A program made the position numbers and the translations under genes. A DNA stretch of 64,000 nucleotides from Nocardioides sp. 1609. Its GTDB lineage: Bacteria > Actinomycetota > Actinomycetes > Propionibacteriales > Nocardioidaceae. The notes under the pieces were generated by a model that made no database searches, was not told the origin of the DNA, and worked only from the letters and a program-made list of their open reading frames with translations. Shown one piece after another: positions 33,638 to 41,602 of this stretch (within the stretch, counting starts at the first letter, position 1; each line of letters opens with the position of its first letter). The stretch spans positions 620,001-684,000 of the forward strand of contig NZ_SPUJ01000004.1 in NCBI RefSeq assembly GCF_004522105.1. Reading direction: 5' to 3'.

Positions 33638-34699
33638 TCACGCGGCGCGGTAGCGCAGCAGGCGGGCCCGCTGCCGCGGGGTGAGCGCGCGGCGTAGGTC
33701 GACGGTGTGGGTGGGTGTCCAACCGGCGGGTGGCTCGACGGTCCACGACCGGTCCGAGCGTGCCCGCCGGGCGGCCCGCCGGTACGCCGTCCGGACCCGC
33801 TCGTCGAGCCGCCGGCAGTCGCGCAGGTCGGCGCTGCTCGACGCGACCGCCTCGAGCCCGTGCTCGGCGTACAGACCCCAGCGGTGGAGGTCGTTGCCGT
33901 AGGCGGTGCTCTCGCGGTGGGTGGGGCCGTTGTGCTCGAACACGACGCCGGCGACGGGGTCGATGAGGTCGGGAGTGAACAGGTGGCGCTCGGCGAGGTC
34001 GAAGACGGGTCGGTTGAAGAGAGGTCGCTCGTGGTGCAGCTCGACGTAGAGGTGGATCCCCAGGTCGAGCTCGCCCGGCGACCAGGCGTTCTCCTCGGCC
34101 CACGTCAGGGCCTTGCGGGCCTGGGGGATGCCGGTCCAGCCTCGCTGGCCGGAGAAGAAGGCGCGCACCTCCGCGATCGAGACGAGGTCGTCGTACGCCG
34201 CCAGGCTGAGGACCTTGGCCGCCTCGTGCTCGGACCGGGCGTACCGCATCTCGAACGACACCGCCCAGGTCGGCAGCGTGACGGCGACGCCGTCGACGAC
34301 GTCGTACATCGACGGGCCGACGCTCTCGCCGCAGACCGCGATGCCGTGACGAGGTTGGGCGTCGATGTCCCGGGTGCCGATCAGCACGGTGACCGGCCGC
34401 CGCGCACCCGCCGCCGTCACCCCGTCGAACCAGCGCCCGCCACGCCACCGCAGAGCGGCCCATCCCGTGATCGCCACGCCGTTGCGCTGTGCCGTGGACG
34501 CGTTCAGGATCCGCTGCTCGGGTCGCGCGTCGTCGACGTCCGACGGCAGGTAGAAGCCACGGCTCGTCCGCCGCCAGGACGGTCCGCGGGCCTCCTTCGG
34601 CGTGGGTTGCCCACCGGTCCGGCTCACCCGCGACGGACGCGTCAGCCCACGCCGCGACACGGGGTGGTCGTCGTACTCGGGCACGACCCCAGCGTGCAC
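33638..34699 (-). CDS. hypothetical protein, AbiEi-like with possible nuclease-like C-terminus
   Basis: A 353-residue soluble protein. The N-terminal part (GFYLPSDVDDARPEQRILNA, VAITGWAALRWRGGRWFDG) resembles the winged-helix/AbiEi-type region common in actinobacterial proteins. The C-terminal part (LFTPDLIDPVAGVVFEHNGP then YGNDLHRWGLYAEHGLEAV) is reminiscent of DUF559/Vsr-type PD-(D/E)xK folds. No partner toxin gene is adjacent, so a toxin-antitoxin role is not supported. GTG 34699 is used; GTG 34684 (VPEYDDHP) is the alternative. Confidence 0.65.
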   Translation of the reverse strand: MHAGVVPEYDDHPVSRRGLTRPSRVSRTGGQPTPKEARGPSWRRTSRGFYLPSDVDDARPEQRILNASTAQRNGVAITGWAALRWRGGRWFDGVTAAGARRPVTVLIGTRDIDAQPRHGIAVCGESVGPSMYDVVDGVAVTLPTWAVSFEMRYARSEHEAAKVLSLAAYDDLVSIAEVRAFFSGQRGWTGIPQARKALTWAEENAWSPGELDLGIHLYVELHHERPLFNRPVFDLAERHLFTPDLIDPVAGVVFEHNGPTHRESTAYGNDLHRWGLYAEHGLEAVASSSADLRDCRRLDERVRTAYRRAARRARSDRSWTVEPPAGWTPTHTVDLRRALTPRQRARLLRYRAA

Positions 34700-34748
34700 G
34701 ACTTCGGCCGGTCCCGAACTCGTCCTCCACAGGGTGCGCCCGGGGGGA

Positions 34749-34807
34749 TAGTCCCGGCTGTTCGGGCCCTCGACGGGCGTGATCTGGGGCCCAAACGGCC
34801 GGGACTA
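34749..34807. repeat. palindromic intergenic repeat, copy 3
   Basis: Arms 34749-34769 and 34787-34807 pair over 21 positions with two mismatches and a 17-base loop. Unlike the other copies it sits between divergent genes, about 30 bases upstream of the TetR-gene promoter. Confidence 0.85.
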
Positions 34808-34836
34808 CCGCAGCCGGGGCCAACACACCAACCCGG

Positions 34837-34866
34837 TTGATGAGTGAGTGCTCACTCATTTAGGCT
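34837..34866 (+). promoter_or_regulatory. promoter of the TetR-ABC operon with operator in the spacer
   Basis: TTGATG (34837-34842), 18 bases, TAGGCT (34861-34866), then 6 bases to the GTG start. A perfect palindrome ATGAGTGAG-TG-CTCACTCAT (34840-34859) fills the spacer, as expected for an autorepressing TetR operator. Confidence 0.75.
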
Positions 34867-34872
34867 GAGGGG

Positions 34873-35451
34873 GTGAGGGCACGAGCGAGGGCGATGGCGC
34901 CGGACGAGAGGCGTGAGGTGCTGGTCGACGTGACGCTGCGGCTGCTGCGCGAGCACGGGCGCGGCGTGACGACGCGCCAGATCGCCGAGGCGGCGGGCGT
35001 CGCCGAGGGGACGATCTTCCGGGTCGTCGACTCGAAGGACGAGCTCGTCGACGCCGCGATCGCGCGGGCCTTCGAGCCGGGCGACCTGGTGGCGCGGATC
35101 GAGGGGATCGACGCCGAGCTGCCGGTGCGTGACCGGCTGCTCCTCCTGGTCTCGATCTTCCAGCAGCGCTTCCGCGCGACCTTCTCGCTGATGCGCCAGG
35201 TCGGCCTGGTCGGCCCGCCGCACCACGACTCCGCCGAGCACGAGGCCTGGCGGGCCCGGCTCGAGGAGCTCATCGTCGGCGTCGTCGGCGACGGCGAGGA
35301 GTTCACCGAGCCGGTCGCCCACGTCGCCCACGTCCTGCGGCTGCTCACCTTCGCCGGCAGCCACGAGCTCATCGCCGACGGCCGGCTGCTCACACCCGAG
35401 CAGATCGTCGACACCGTCCTCCACGGCCTCAGGAGGTCACCCGCATGCTGA
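34873..35451 (+). CDS. TetR family transcriptional regulator
   Basis: A 192-residue repressor. The N-terminal helix-turn-helix is at about 28-58 ([20 protein letters not shown]), followed by a variable all-helical ligand domain. It is the first gene of an operon with two ABC exporter genes, whose start overlaps its stop by 7 bases. A perfect palindrome lies in its own promoter spacer, so autoregulation and control of the exporter are likely. The GTG start probably coincides with the transcription start. Confidence 0.9.
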   Translation: MRARARAMAPDERREVLVDVTLRLLREHGRGVTTRQIAEAAGVAEGTIFRVVDSKDELVDAAIARAFEPGDLVARIEGIDAELPVRDRLLLLVSIFQQRFRATFSLMRQVGLVGPPHHDSAEHEAWRARLEELIVGVVGDGEEFTEPVAHVAHVLRLLTFAGSHELIADGRLLTPEQIVDTVLHGLRRSPAC

Positions 35452-37187
35452 TCCGTCTGCTCCGCGACCGCCTCGGCGCCTACCGCAGCTGGGTGGCGGC
35501 GGTCGTCGTCCTCCAGCTCCTCAGCGTGCTGGCCATGCTCTACCTGCCGAGCCTCAACGCCCGGATCATCGACGAGGGCATCGCCGTCGGCGACACCGGC
35601 ACCATCCTGCGCCTCGGCGCCATGATGCTCGCGGTCTCGCTCGTGCAGATCGTCGGCTCGGTCGGCGCCGCCTGGTACGGCGCCCGCACCGCCATGGCGT
35701 TCGGCCGCGACCTGCGCGCGGACCTCTTCGCGCGGGTCGGGACCTTCTCGACCCGGGAGCTGCAGCACTTCGGGGCGCCGTCGCTGATCACCCGGGGCAC
35801 CAACGACGTCACACAGGTGCAGATGCTCGTGCTGATGGCCTGCCTGATCGCGGCGTCCTCACCGATCATGATGGTCGGCGGGGTCGTCATGGCGCTGCGC
35901 GAGGACGCCGGCCTCGGCTGGATCCTCGCGGTCGTCGTGCCCGCCCTGTTCGTGGCGGTCGGCTTCGTGATCTCGCGGATGGTGCCGAGCTTCCGGCTGA
36001 TGCAGGGCCGCATCGACGAGGTCAACCGGGTCCTGCGCGAGCAGATCACCGGCATCCGCGTCGTCCGGGCGTTCGTCCGCGAGCCGTACGAGGCCGAGCG
36101 CTTCGGCCGCGCCAACGACGACCTCACCGCGGTCGCGGTCCGCGCCGGCCGCTGGCTGGCCACGATGTTCCCGCTGGTGATGCTGATCGTGAACGTCGCG
36201 AGCGTGGCCGTCATCTGGTTCGGCGGGCACCGCGTCGACGACGGCCAGATGGGCGTCGGCGCGCTCACGGCGTTCCTGAGCTACCTGATGCAGATCCTGA
36301 TGTCGATCATGATGGCGACGTTCATGCTCATGCAGGTCCCGCGCTCGGCGGTCTGCGCCGACCGGATCGTGGAGGTCCTCGACACCGACACCTCCGTCGT
36401 GGTGGCCACCGAGCCGGTGGCCCCGGACCCCGCGCGCCGTGGCGAGCTCGAGCTGGACGCCGTCACCTTCGCCTACCCGGGCGCCGACGAGCCGGTGCTC
36501 GCGGACGTCTCGCTGAGCGCGCGGCCCGGCCAGACGGTCGCCGTCATCGGCTCCACCGGGGCCGGCAAGACGACGCTGGTCAACCTGGTGCCGCGGCTGT
36601 TCGACGCGACGTCCGGGACGGTCCGGGTCGCCGGCGTCGACGTCCGCGACCTCGACCCGGCGCTGCTGTGGGACCAGATCGGCCTGGTGCCGCAGCGCGG
36701 CTACCTGTTCTCCGGCACGGTGCGCTCCAACCTCCGTCACGGCAGGGCGGACGCCTCCGACGAGGAGATCTGGGCCGCGCTCGAGGTCGCGCAGGCGCGC
36801 GACTTCGTGGCGGCGATGCCCGAGGGGCTCGACTCCCCGGTCGCCCAGGGCGGCACCAACTTCTCCGGCGGCCAGCGGCAGCGCCTGGCCATCGCCCGCG
36901 CCGTCGTACGGCGACCGGGCATCTACCTGTTCGACGACTCGTTCTCGGCCCTCGACCTGGCTACCGACGCCCGGCTCCGCGCCGCGCTCGCCCCGGTGAC
37001 CACCGAGGCGACCGTCGTCGTGGTCGCCCAGCGCGTCTCCACCATCCGCGACGCCGACGAGATCCTCGTGCTCGAGGACGGCCGCGTCGTCGGCCGCGGC
37101 ACCCACGACGAGCTGCTCGTCGGGTGCGGCACCTACCAGGAGATCGTCGCGTCCCAGCTGTCCGCCGAGGAGGTGGGTGCCCGATGA
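35445..37187 (+). CDS. ABC exporter half-transporter, degenerate-site subunit
   Basis: A 580-residue exporter half with six transmembrane helices (residues about 15-310) and an ATPase domain. Walker A is GSTGAGKTT and the signature is NFSGGQRQR. Walker B is followed by Asp ([11 protein letters not shown]) instead of catalytic Glu, and the H-loop His is replaced by Gln ([13 protein letters not shown]). These changes mark the degenerate subunit of heterodimeric exporters. AGGAGG precedes ATG 35445. The next gene encodes the partner. Confidence 0.92.
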   Translation: MLIRLLRDRLGAYRSWVAAVVVLQLLSVLAMLYLPSLNARIIDEGIAVGDTGTILRLGAMMLAVSLVQIVGSVGAAWYGARTAMAFGRDLRADLFARVGTFSTRELQHFGAPSLITRGTNDVTQVQMLVLMACLIAASSPIMMVGGVVMALREDAGLGWILAVVVPALFVAVGFVISRMVPSFRLMQGRIDEVNRVLREQITGIRVVRAFVREPYEAERFGRANDDLTAVAVRAGRWLATMFPLVMLIVNVASVAVIWFGGHRVDDGQMGVGALTAFLSYLMQILMSIMMATFMLMQVPRSAVCADRIVEVLDTDTSVVVATEPVAPDPARRGELELDAVTFAYPGADEPVLADVSLSARPGQTVAVIGSTGAGKTTLVNLVPRLFDATSGTVRVAGVDVRDLDPALLWDQIGLVPQRGYLFSGTVRSNLRHGRADASDEEIWAALEVAQARDFVAAMPEGLDSPVAQGGTNFSGGQRQRLAIARAVVRRPGIYLFDDSFSALDLATDARLRAALAPVTTEATVVVVAQRVSTIRDADEILVLEDGRVVGRGTHDELLVGCGTYQEIVASQLSAEEVGAR

Positions 37188-39130
37188 GCGAGCAGTCCCG
37201 GGGCAAGGCCCAGGAGTTCAAGGCCACCGAGCGCATCGAGGCGCCCGCGGGCGGACCCGGCCGCGGCCCGATGGGTGGCGGCATGGTCGGCCAGAAGGCC
37301 ATGGACTTCGGTCCGTCGGCCAAGCGGATGATGGCCCGCCTGGCCCCCGACCGGTGGCCCACGCTGCTGGTGGCGGTCCTGACGGTCGCCTCCGTCATGC
37401 TGATGGCGGTCGGGCCGCGGATCCTCGGCCACGCCACCGACCTCGTCTTCAACGGCTTCATCGGCCGGCAGTACCCCGCTGGCACCCCCGACTCCGAGCT
37501 GCCGGACGCCGTCCGCGGCCAGGGCGTGGTGGCCGGCGAGGGGGTCGACTTCGGCGCCGTGGGGCAGGTGCTGCTCTGGGTCCTCGCCCTGTACGTCGTC
37601 GCCGCGCTGATCGGCTGGCTCGGTGGCTACGTGCTCAACGGCGTCGTCCAGCGCACCGTGCGCCGGATGCGCCAGGACGTCGAGGAGAAGATCAACCGGC
37701 TCCCGCTCGGGTACTTCGACCGGTCCCCCCGGGGCGAGCTGCTGTCCAGGGTGACCAACGACATCGACAACATCTCCACCACCCTGCAGCAGACGATGAG
37801 CCAGCTGCTGACCTCGCTGACCACCGTCGTCGCGGTGCTGGCGATGATGCTGTGGATCTCGCCGCTGCTCGCGCTCGTCGCGCTGGTCAGCGTGCCGCTG
37901 TCACTGCTGGTGACCCGCGCGATCATGAAGCGCTCGCAGGGCCAGTTCGTCGCCCAGTGGCGCCGGACCGGCACGCTGAACGCCCACATCGAGGAGACCT
38001 TCAGCGGTCACTCGCTGGTCAAGGTGTTCGGCCGTCAGCACGAGGTCGAGACCGAGTTCGCCCGCCAGAACGACGAGCTCTACGACGTCAGCTTCCGGGC
38101 GCAGTTCGTCAGCGGGCTGATCATGCCGTCGATGATGTTCATCGGGAACCTCAACTACGTCGTGGTCGCCGTCATCGGCGCGCTGCGCGTGGCCAGCGGC
38201 TCCCTGACGCTGGGCGAGGTGCAGGCGTTCGTGCAGTACACGCGCCAGTTCACCCAGCCGCTGACGCAGGTGGCCTCGATGGCCAACCTGTTGCAGTCGG
38301 GCGTCGCGTCGGCCGAGCGCGTCTTCGAGCTGCTGGACGCCGACGAGGAGGTCCCCGACGCCGACGTCCCGGGCACCGGTGCCGTCACCCGCGGCGAGGT
38401 CGCCTTCGAGCACGTCTCGTTCGCCTACGACGCCGACCGTCCGCTCATCACGGACCTGTCGCTGGTCGCGCGTCCCGGCCAGACCGTCGCGATCGTCGGG
38501 CCGACCGGGGCCGGCAAGACGACGCTGGTCAACCTCGTCATGCGCTTCTACGAGATCGACGGCGGCCGGATCACCATCGACGGCGTCGACGTGACCGCGC
38601 TGCCGCGCGCCGCGCTCCGCGGCCGGATCGGCATGGTGCTCCAGGACACCTGGCTCTTCGAGGGCACGATCCGCGACAACATCGCCTACGGGCGCCCCGG
38701 GGCGACCGAGGAGGAGGTGCTCGCGGCCGCGCGGGCGACGTTCGTCGACCGGTTCGTGCACTCGCTGCCCGAGGGCTACGACACGGTGGTCGACGAGGAG
38801 GGGTCGAACCTCTCGGCCGGTGAGCGGCAGCTCGTCACGATCGCCCGCGCCTTCCTGACCGACCCCGCGCTGCTCATCCTCGACGAGGCCACGAGCTCGG
38901 TCGACACCCGCACCGAGGTGCTCGTGCAGCAGGCGATGGCCGCGCTGCGCAGCGACCGGACGTCGTTCGTCATCGCCCACCGGCTCTCCACGATCCGCGA
39001 CGCCGACCTCATCCTGGTGATGGAGGACGGCGCCATCGTGGAGCAAGGCACCCACGCCGAGCTCCTCGCCACCGAGGGTGCCTACGCCCGGCTGTACCAG
39101 TCGCAGTTCGCGGCCGCCGTCCAGGAGTGA
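37184..39130 (+). CDS. ABC exporter half-transporter, catalytic subunit
   Basis: A 648-residue exporter half: a Gly/Met-rich cytoplasmic N-terminus, six transmembrane helices with an extended first extracellular loop, and an ATPase domain. Walker A is GPTGAGKTT, Walker B ends in the catalytic Glu ([12 protein letters not shown]) and the H-loop His is present ([13 protein letters not shown]). The signature is altered to NLSAGERQL. Together with the preceding gene this gives one consensus and one degenerate ATP site. ATG 37184 overlaps the upstream stop (ATGA). Confidence 0.92.
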   Translation: MSEQSRGKAQEFKATERIEAPAGGPGRGPMGGGMVGQKAMDFGPSAKRMMARLAPDRWPTLLVAVLTVASVMLMAVGPRILGHATDLVFNGFIGRQYPAGTPDSELPDAVRGQGVVAGEGVDFGAVGQVLLWVLALYVVAALIGWLGGYVLNGVVQRTVRRMRQDVEEKINRLPLGYFDRSPRGELLSRVTNDIDNISTTLQQTMSQLLTSLTTVVAVLAMMLWISPLLALVALVSVPLSLLVTRAIMKRSQGQFVAQWRRTGTLNAHIEETFSGHSLVKVFGRQHEVETEFARQNDELYDVSFRAQFVSGLIMPSMMFIGNLNYVVVAVIGALRVASGSLTLGEVQAFVQYTRQFTQPLTQVASMANLLQSGVASAERVFELLDADEEVPDADVPGTGAVTRGEVAFEHVSFAYDADRPLITDLSLVARPGQTVAIVGPTGAGKTTLVNLVMRFYEIDGGRITIDGVDVTALPRAALRGRIGMVLQDTWLFEGTIRDNIAYGRPGATEEEVLAAARATFVDRFVHSLPEGYDTVVDEEGSNLSAGERQLVTIARAFLTDPALLILDEATSSVDTRTEVLVQQAMAALRSDRTSFVIAHRLSTIRDADLILVMEDGAIVEQGTHAELLATEGAYARLYQSQFAAAVQE

Positions 39131-39172
39131 GGGCCGGGGCCGGGCCCGCACCCGGTCGGCAGGCAAAACCTC

Positions 39173-39201
39173 TTGAGTGCCGTGGCGCGGCGACCTACGC
39201 T
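39173..39201 (+). promoter_or_regulatory. promoter of the MFS leader RNA
   Basis: TTGAGT (39173-39178), 17 bases, TACGCT (39196-39201). The run AAAA (39165-39168) sits 4 bases upstream of the -35, the position used by WhiB7-type activators, whose AT-hook reads such tracts. WhiB7 control is an inference. The predicted RNA starts near 39208, giving a leader of about 295 bases. Confidence 0.6.
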
Positions 39202-39233
39202 CGTCGTACACGGAAGGGAGGTGGTCCTACACA

Positions 39234-39272
39234 ATGCATTCTCATAGGACAAGTGAGGTGGCTGCGCACTAG
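39234..39272 (+). CDS. 12-residue leader peptide (uORF)
   Basis: MHSHRTSEVAAH, ending in TAG at 39270-39272, with a strong ribosome-binding site AAGGGAGGTGG (39214-39224). It lies in the leader of the MFS gene, followed by competing RNA helices and a terminator. Its last codons and stop overlap the helices, so ribosome position there would decide the downstream folding. Confidence 0.65.
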   Translation: MHSHRTSEVAAH

Positions 39273-39319
39273 CAGCCCAGCAACGCGTCGGACCAGACAA
39301 CCCGACGAGGCTGCTGGTC
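39260..39319 (+). promoter_or_regulatory. competing RNA helices downstream of the uORF
   Basis: GGCTGC (39260-39265) can pair with GCAGCC (39272-39277); alternatively AGCAGCC (39271-39277) pairs with GGCTGCT (39309-39315), enclosing CGTCGG/CCGACG (39286-39291 with 39302-39307). A further option is GACCAG (39291-39296) with CTGGTC (39314-39319). These helices exclude each other. Confidence 0.6.
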
Positions 39320-39337
39320 AATCCACCGCAGTCACCC

Positions 39338-39414
39338 GACCCGCAGGCGAACCCGGACCATGTCCCCGGGGGCGGCCTCCTCACGGAGGCCACGCCTGCG
39401 GGTCGTCCGCTTTT
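39338..39414 (+). terminator. intrinsic terminator in the MFS leader
   Basis: Perfect 12-bp outer stem GACCCGCAGGCG (39338-39349) with CGCCTGCGGGTC (39393-39404), enclosing a perfect 7-bp hairpin GGCCTCC-TCAC-GGAGGCC (39374-39391), followed 6 bases later by TTTT (39411-39414). It stands about 90 bases before the MFS start, in the right place to act as an attenuator. Confidence 0.7.
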
Positions 39415-39447
39415 CGGGCCGCGGTGCGTGAGACCCGGGTCACGTTG

Positions 39448-39491
39448 GTTGTCGATGGCAACGATCTAGGAATACAGTTGTCATAGACAAC
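39448..39491 (+). promoter_or_regulatory. proximal MFS promoter with two MarR-type operators
   Basis: Operator 1 is GTTGTCGATGGCAAC (39448-39462) and operator 2 is GTTGTCATAGACAAC (39477-39491, perfect palindrome). Their centres are 29 bp apart, close to three helical turns. A promoter TTGTCG (39449-39454), 18 bases, TACAGT (39473-39478) overlaps both. The MarR protein encoded downstream is the likely ligand. Confidence 0.7.
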
Positions 39492-39503
39492 CTTCTAGTC
39501 CGT

Positions 39504-41153
39504 ATGGAGTCGACCGACGTGAGCAACACCGAGAGCACGAAGAGCGTGGCACCAGCCGCGGAGCCGGTGCAGATGACGCACCGCGAGATCATGGAGGCGC
39601 TGAGCGGGCTGCTGCTCGCGATGTTCGTGGCGATGCTCTCCAGCACCGTCGTGACCAACGCGCTGCCGCGGATCGTGACCGACCTCGACGGGTCGCAGTC
39701 CGGCTACACCTGGGTCGTCGTCGCCACGCTGCTGGCGATGACGGCGACCACCCCGATCTGGGGCAAGCTCGCCGACCTGTTCAGCAAGAAGCTGCTGGTC
39801 CAGAGCGCGCTGGTCATCTACACCGCCGGGTCCCTCGTGGCGGCGTTCGCGCCGAGCATGGGCGTCCTGATCGGCGGCCGCGTGATCCAGGGCCTCGGGG
39901 TCGGCGGCCTCACCGCGCTGGTGCAGGTCGTGATCGCCTCGATGGTCTCCCCGCGCGAGCGCGGCCGGTACTCCGGCTACATCGGCGCCGTCTTCGCCAC
40001 CGCGACGGTCAGCGGCCCGCTCATCGGCGGCCTGGTCGTCGACAGCCCGCTGGGCTGGCGCGGCTGCTTCTTCGTCGGGCTGCCGTTCGCGGTCGCCGCG
40101 TTCTTCGTGCTGCAGCGCCGCCTGCACCTGCCGGTCGTCAAGCGCGACGACGTCCAGATCGACTACCTCGGCGCCACCCTCATCGTCGGCGGCGTGAGCC
40201 TGCTGCTCATCTGGGTCTCGCTGGCCGGGTCGTCGTTCGACTGGGTCTCCACCACCAGCGTCCTGCTCGTCGTCGGCGGCCTGCTCGTCATCGGCGCCGC
40301 CCTCTACGTCGAGGGCCGGGTCGCCGCCGAGCCGGTCATCCCGCTGCGCCTGTTCCGCGACCGCACCACCGCGCTGGCCACCGCCGCCTCGGTGATGATC
40401 GGTGTCGCGATGTTCGGCGCCACCGTCTACCTGAGCCAGTACTTCCAGCTCGCCCGCGGCATGAGCCCGACCGAGGCCGGCCTGATGTCGGTCGCGATGG
40501 TCGGCGGCCTGCTGGTCTCGAGCATCATCTCGGGCCGGATCATCAGCAACACCGGCGTCTGGAAGCGCTGGCTGGTCGGCGGTCTCGTGCTCGTCGTCGC
40601 CGGCTTCGCCCTGCTCGGGTCGATCGACGCCGACACCGACCTCGTCGTGGTCGGGCTCTACATGGCCCTGGTCGGCGTCGGCCTCGGAGCCACGATGCAG
40701 AACCTCGTCCTCGCCGTCCAGAACAACACCAGCCAGGCCGACATGGGGGCGGCCAGCTCGGTCGTCGCGTTCTTCCGCTCGCTCGGCGGCTCGATCGGCG
40801 TGTCGGTCCTCGGCGCGGTCCTGTCGCACCAGGTGACCCGGGAGGTCACCGACGGCGCCACCGAGCTCGCCCGCCAGGGCGTCCAGCTGCCCGCGCAGGA
40901 GCACCAGACCAGCGCCATCCCCGACCTGGCCACCCTGCCGGCGCCGTTCCGTGACCTGTACGAGCACGCCTTCGGCTCGGCGATCGGCCACATCTTCCTG
41001 ATCTCGGTGCCGTTCGCGGCCGTGGCCCTGGTCTGTGTCCTGTTCATCAAGGAGGTCCCGCTGCGGACCACCGTCGGTGACGCCGCGAGCAAGGACGTCG
41101 CGGGCACCGAGCCCGGCGCGACCGTCCCGGTCCCGGCCGACCAGGTCCGATGA
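39504..41153 (+). CDS. MFS multidrug exporter, DHA2 (14-TMS) family
   Basis: A 549-residue proton-driven exporter with about 14 transmembrane helices. Family features: TVVTNALPRIVTDLDGSQSG in the first helix region, WGKLADLFSKKLLVQSALVI (motif A), and RVIQGLGVGGLTALVQVVIA. Members export drugs and dyes. ATG 39504 lacks a ribosome-binding site; GTG 39519 (VSNTESTK) has GGAG 9 bases ahead and may be the real start. Upstream are a uORF attenuator and two operators; downstream the MarR gene overlaps by 4 bases. Confidence 0.93.
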   Translation: MESTDVSNTESTKSVAPAAEPVQMTHREIMEALSGLLLAMFVAMLSSTVVTNALPRIVTDLDGSQSGYTWVVVATLLAMTATTPIWGKLADLFSKKLLVQSALVIYTAGSLVAAFAPSMGVLIGGRVIQGLGVGGLTALVQVVIASMVSPRERGRYSGYIGAVFATATVSGPLIGGLVVDSPLGWRGCFFVGLPFAVAAFFVLQRRLHLPVVKRDDVQIDYLGATLIVGGVSLLLIWVSLAGSSFDWVSTTSVLLVVGGLLVIGAALYVEGRVAAEPVIPLRLFRDRTTALATAASVMIGVAMFGATVYLSQYFQLARGMSPTEAGLMSVAMVGGLLVSSIISGRIISNTGVWKRWLVGGLVLVVAGFALLGSIDADTDLVVVGLYMALVGVGLGATMQNLVLAVQNNTSQADMGAASSVVAFFRSLGGSIGVSVLGAVLSHQVTREVTDGATELARQGVQLPAQEHQTSAIPDLATLPAPFRDLYEHAFGSAIGHIFLISVPFAAVALVCVLFIKEVPLRTTVGDAASKDVAGTEPGATVPVPADQVR

Positions 41154-41602
41154 CGGCCCGGGAGGACACGTTGCGCGACCTCGAGTCCGAGGTCGGCGTC
41201 CTGATCCGGCGCGTCCGCCGGGTGATCGGGGTGCGGGCCCGTGCCGTCCACGACGAGCTCCAGCCGGCGTCGTACCTCATCCTGACGTCGGTGGAGCGCG
41301 AGGGCCCGGTCCGGGCCTCGGCGATCTCCGAGCAGTTCGACCTCGACAAGGGCGCCGTCAGCCGGCACGTGAAGCACCTGATCTCGCTCGGCCTGCTCGC
41401 CGACGAGAAGGACCCCGCCGACGCCCGGGCGACCCTGCTCACGGTCACCGACGAGGCCCGCACCCGGCTCGCCGACGTCGTCGCCCACCGGCAGAAGGGG
41501 CTCAGCGAGCGCCTCGCCGAGTGGAGCGACGAGGAGCTCGCGGCCTTCGTGGGCGAGCTGAGCCGCTACAACACCGCGCTCAACGCGACGATCGACGCCT
41601 GA
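41150..41602 (+). CDS. MarR family transcriptional regulator
   Basis: A 150-residue winged-helix regulator: RASAISEQFDLDKGAVSRHV is the recognition helix region, and KDPADARATLLTVTDEARTR the wing. It is translationally coupled to the MFS pump (ATGA) and very likely represses the operon through the twin GTTGTC palindromes. Its 3' end overlaps the convergent glucosidase gene by 23 bases. Confidence 0.92.
   Translation: MTAREDTLRDLESEVGVLIRRVRRVIGVRARAVHDELQPASYLILTSVEREGPVRASAISEQFDLDKGAVSRHVKHLISLGLLADEKDPADARATLLTVTDEARTRLADVVAHRQKGLSERLAEWSDEELAAFVGELSRYNTALNATIDA

Noticed and set aside
33638..34699. Type IV toxin-antitoxin antitoxin (AbiEi) assignment
   Set aside because: The similarity is only to the N-terminal domain type and no AbiEii-like toxin gene is adjacent.
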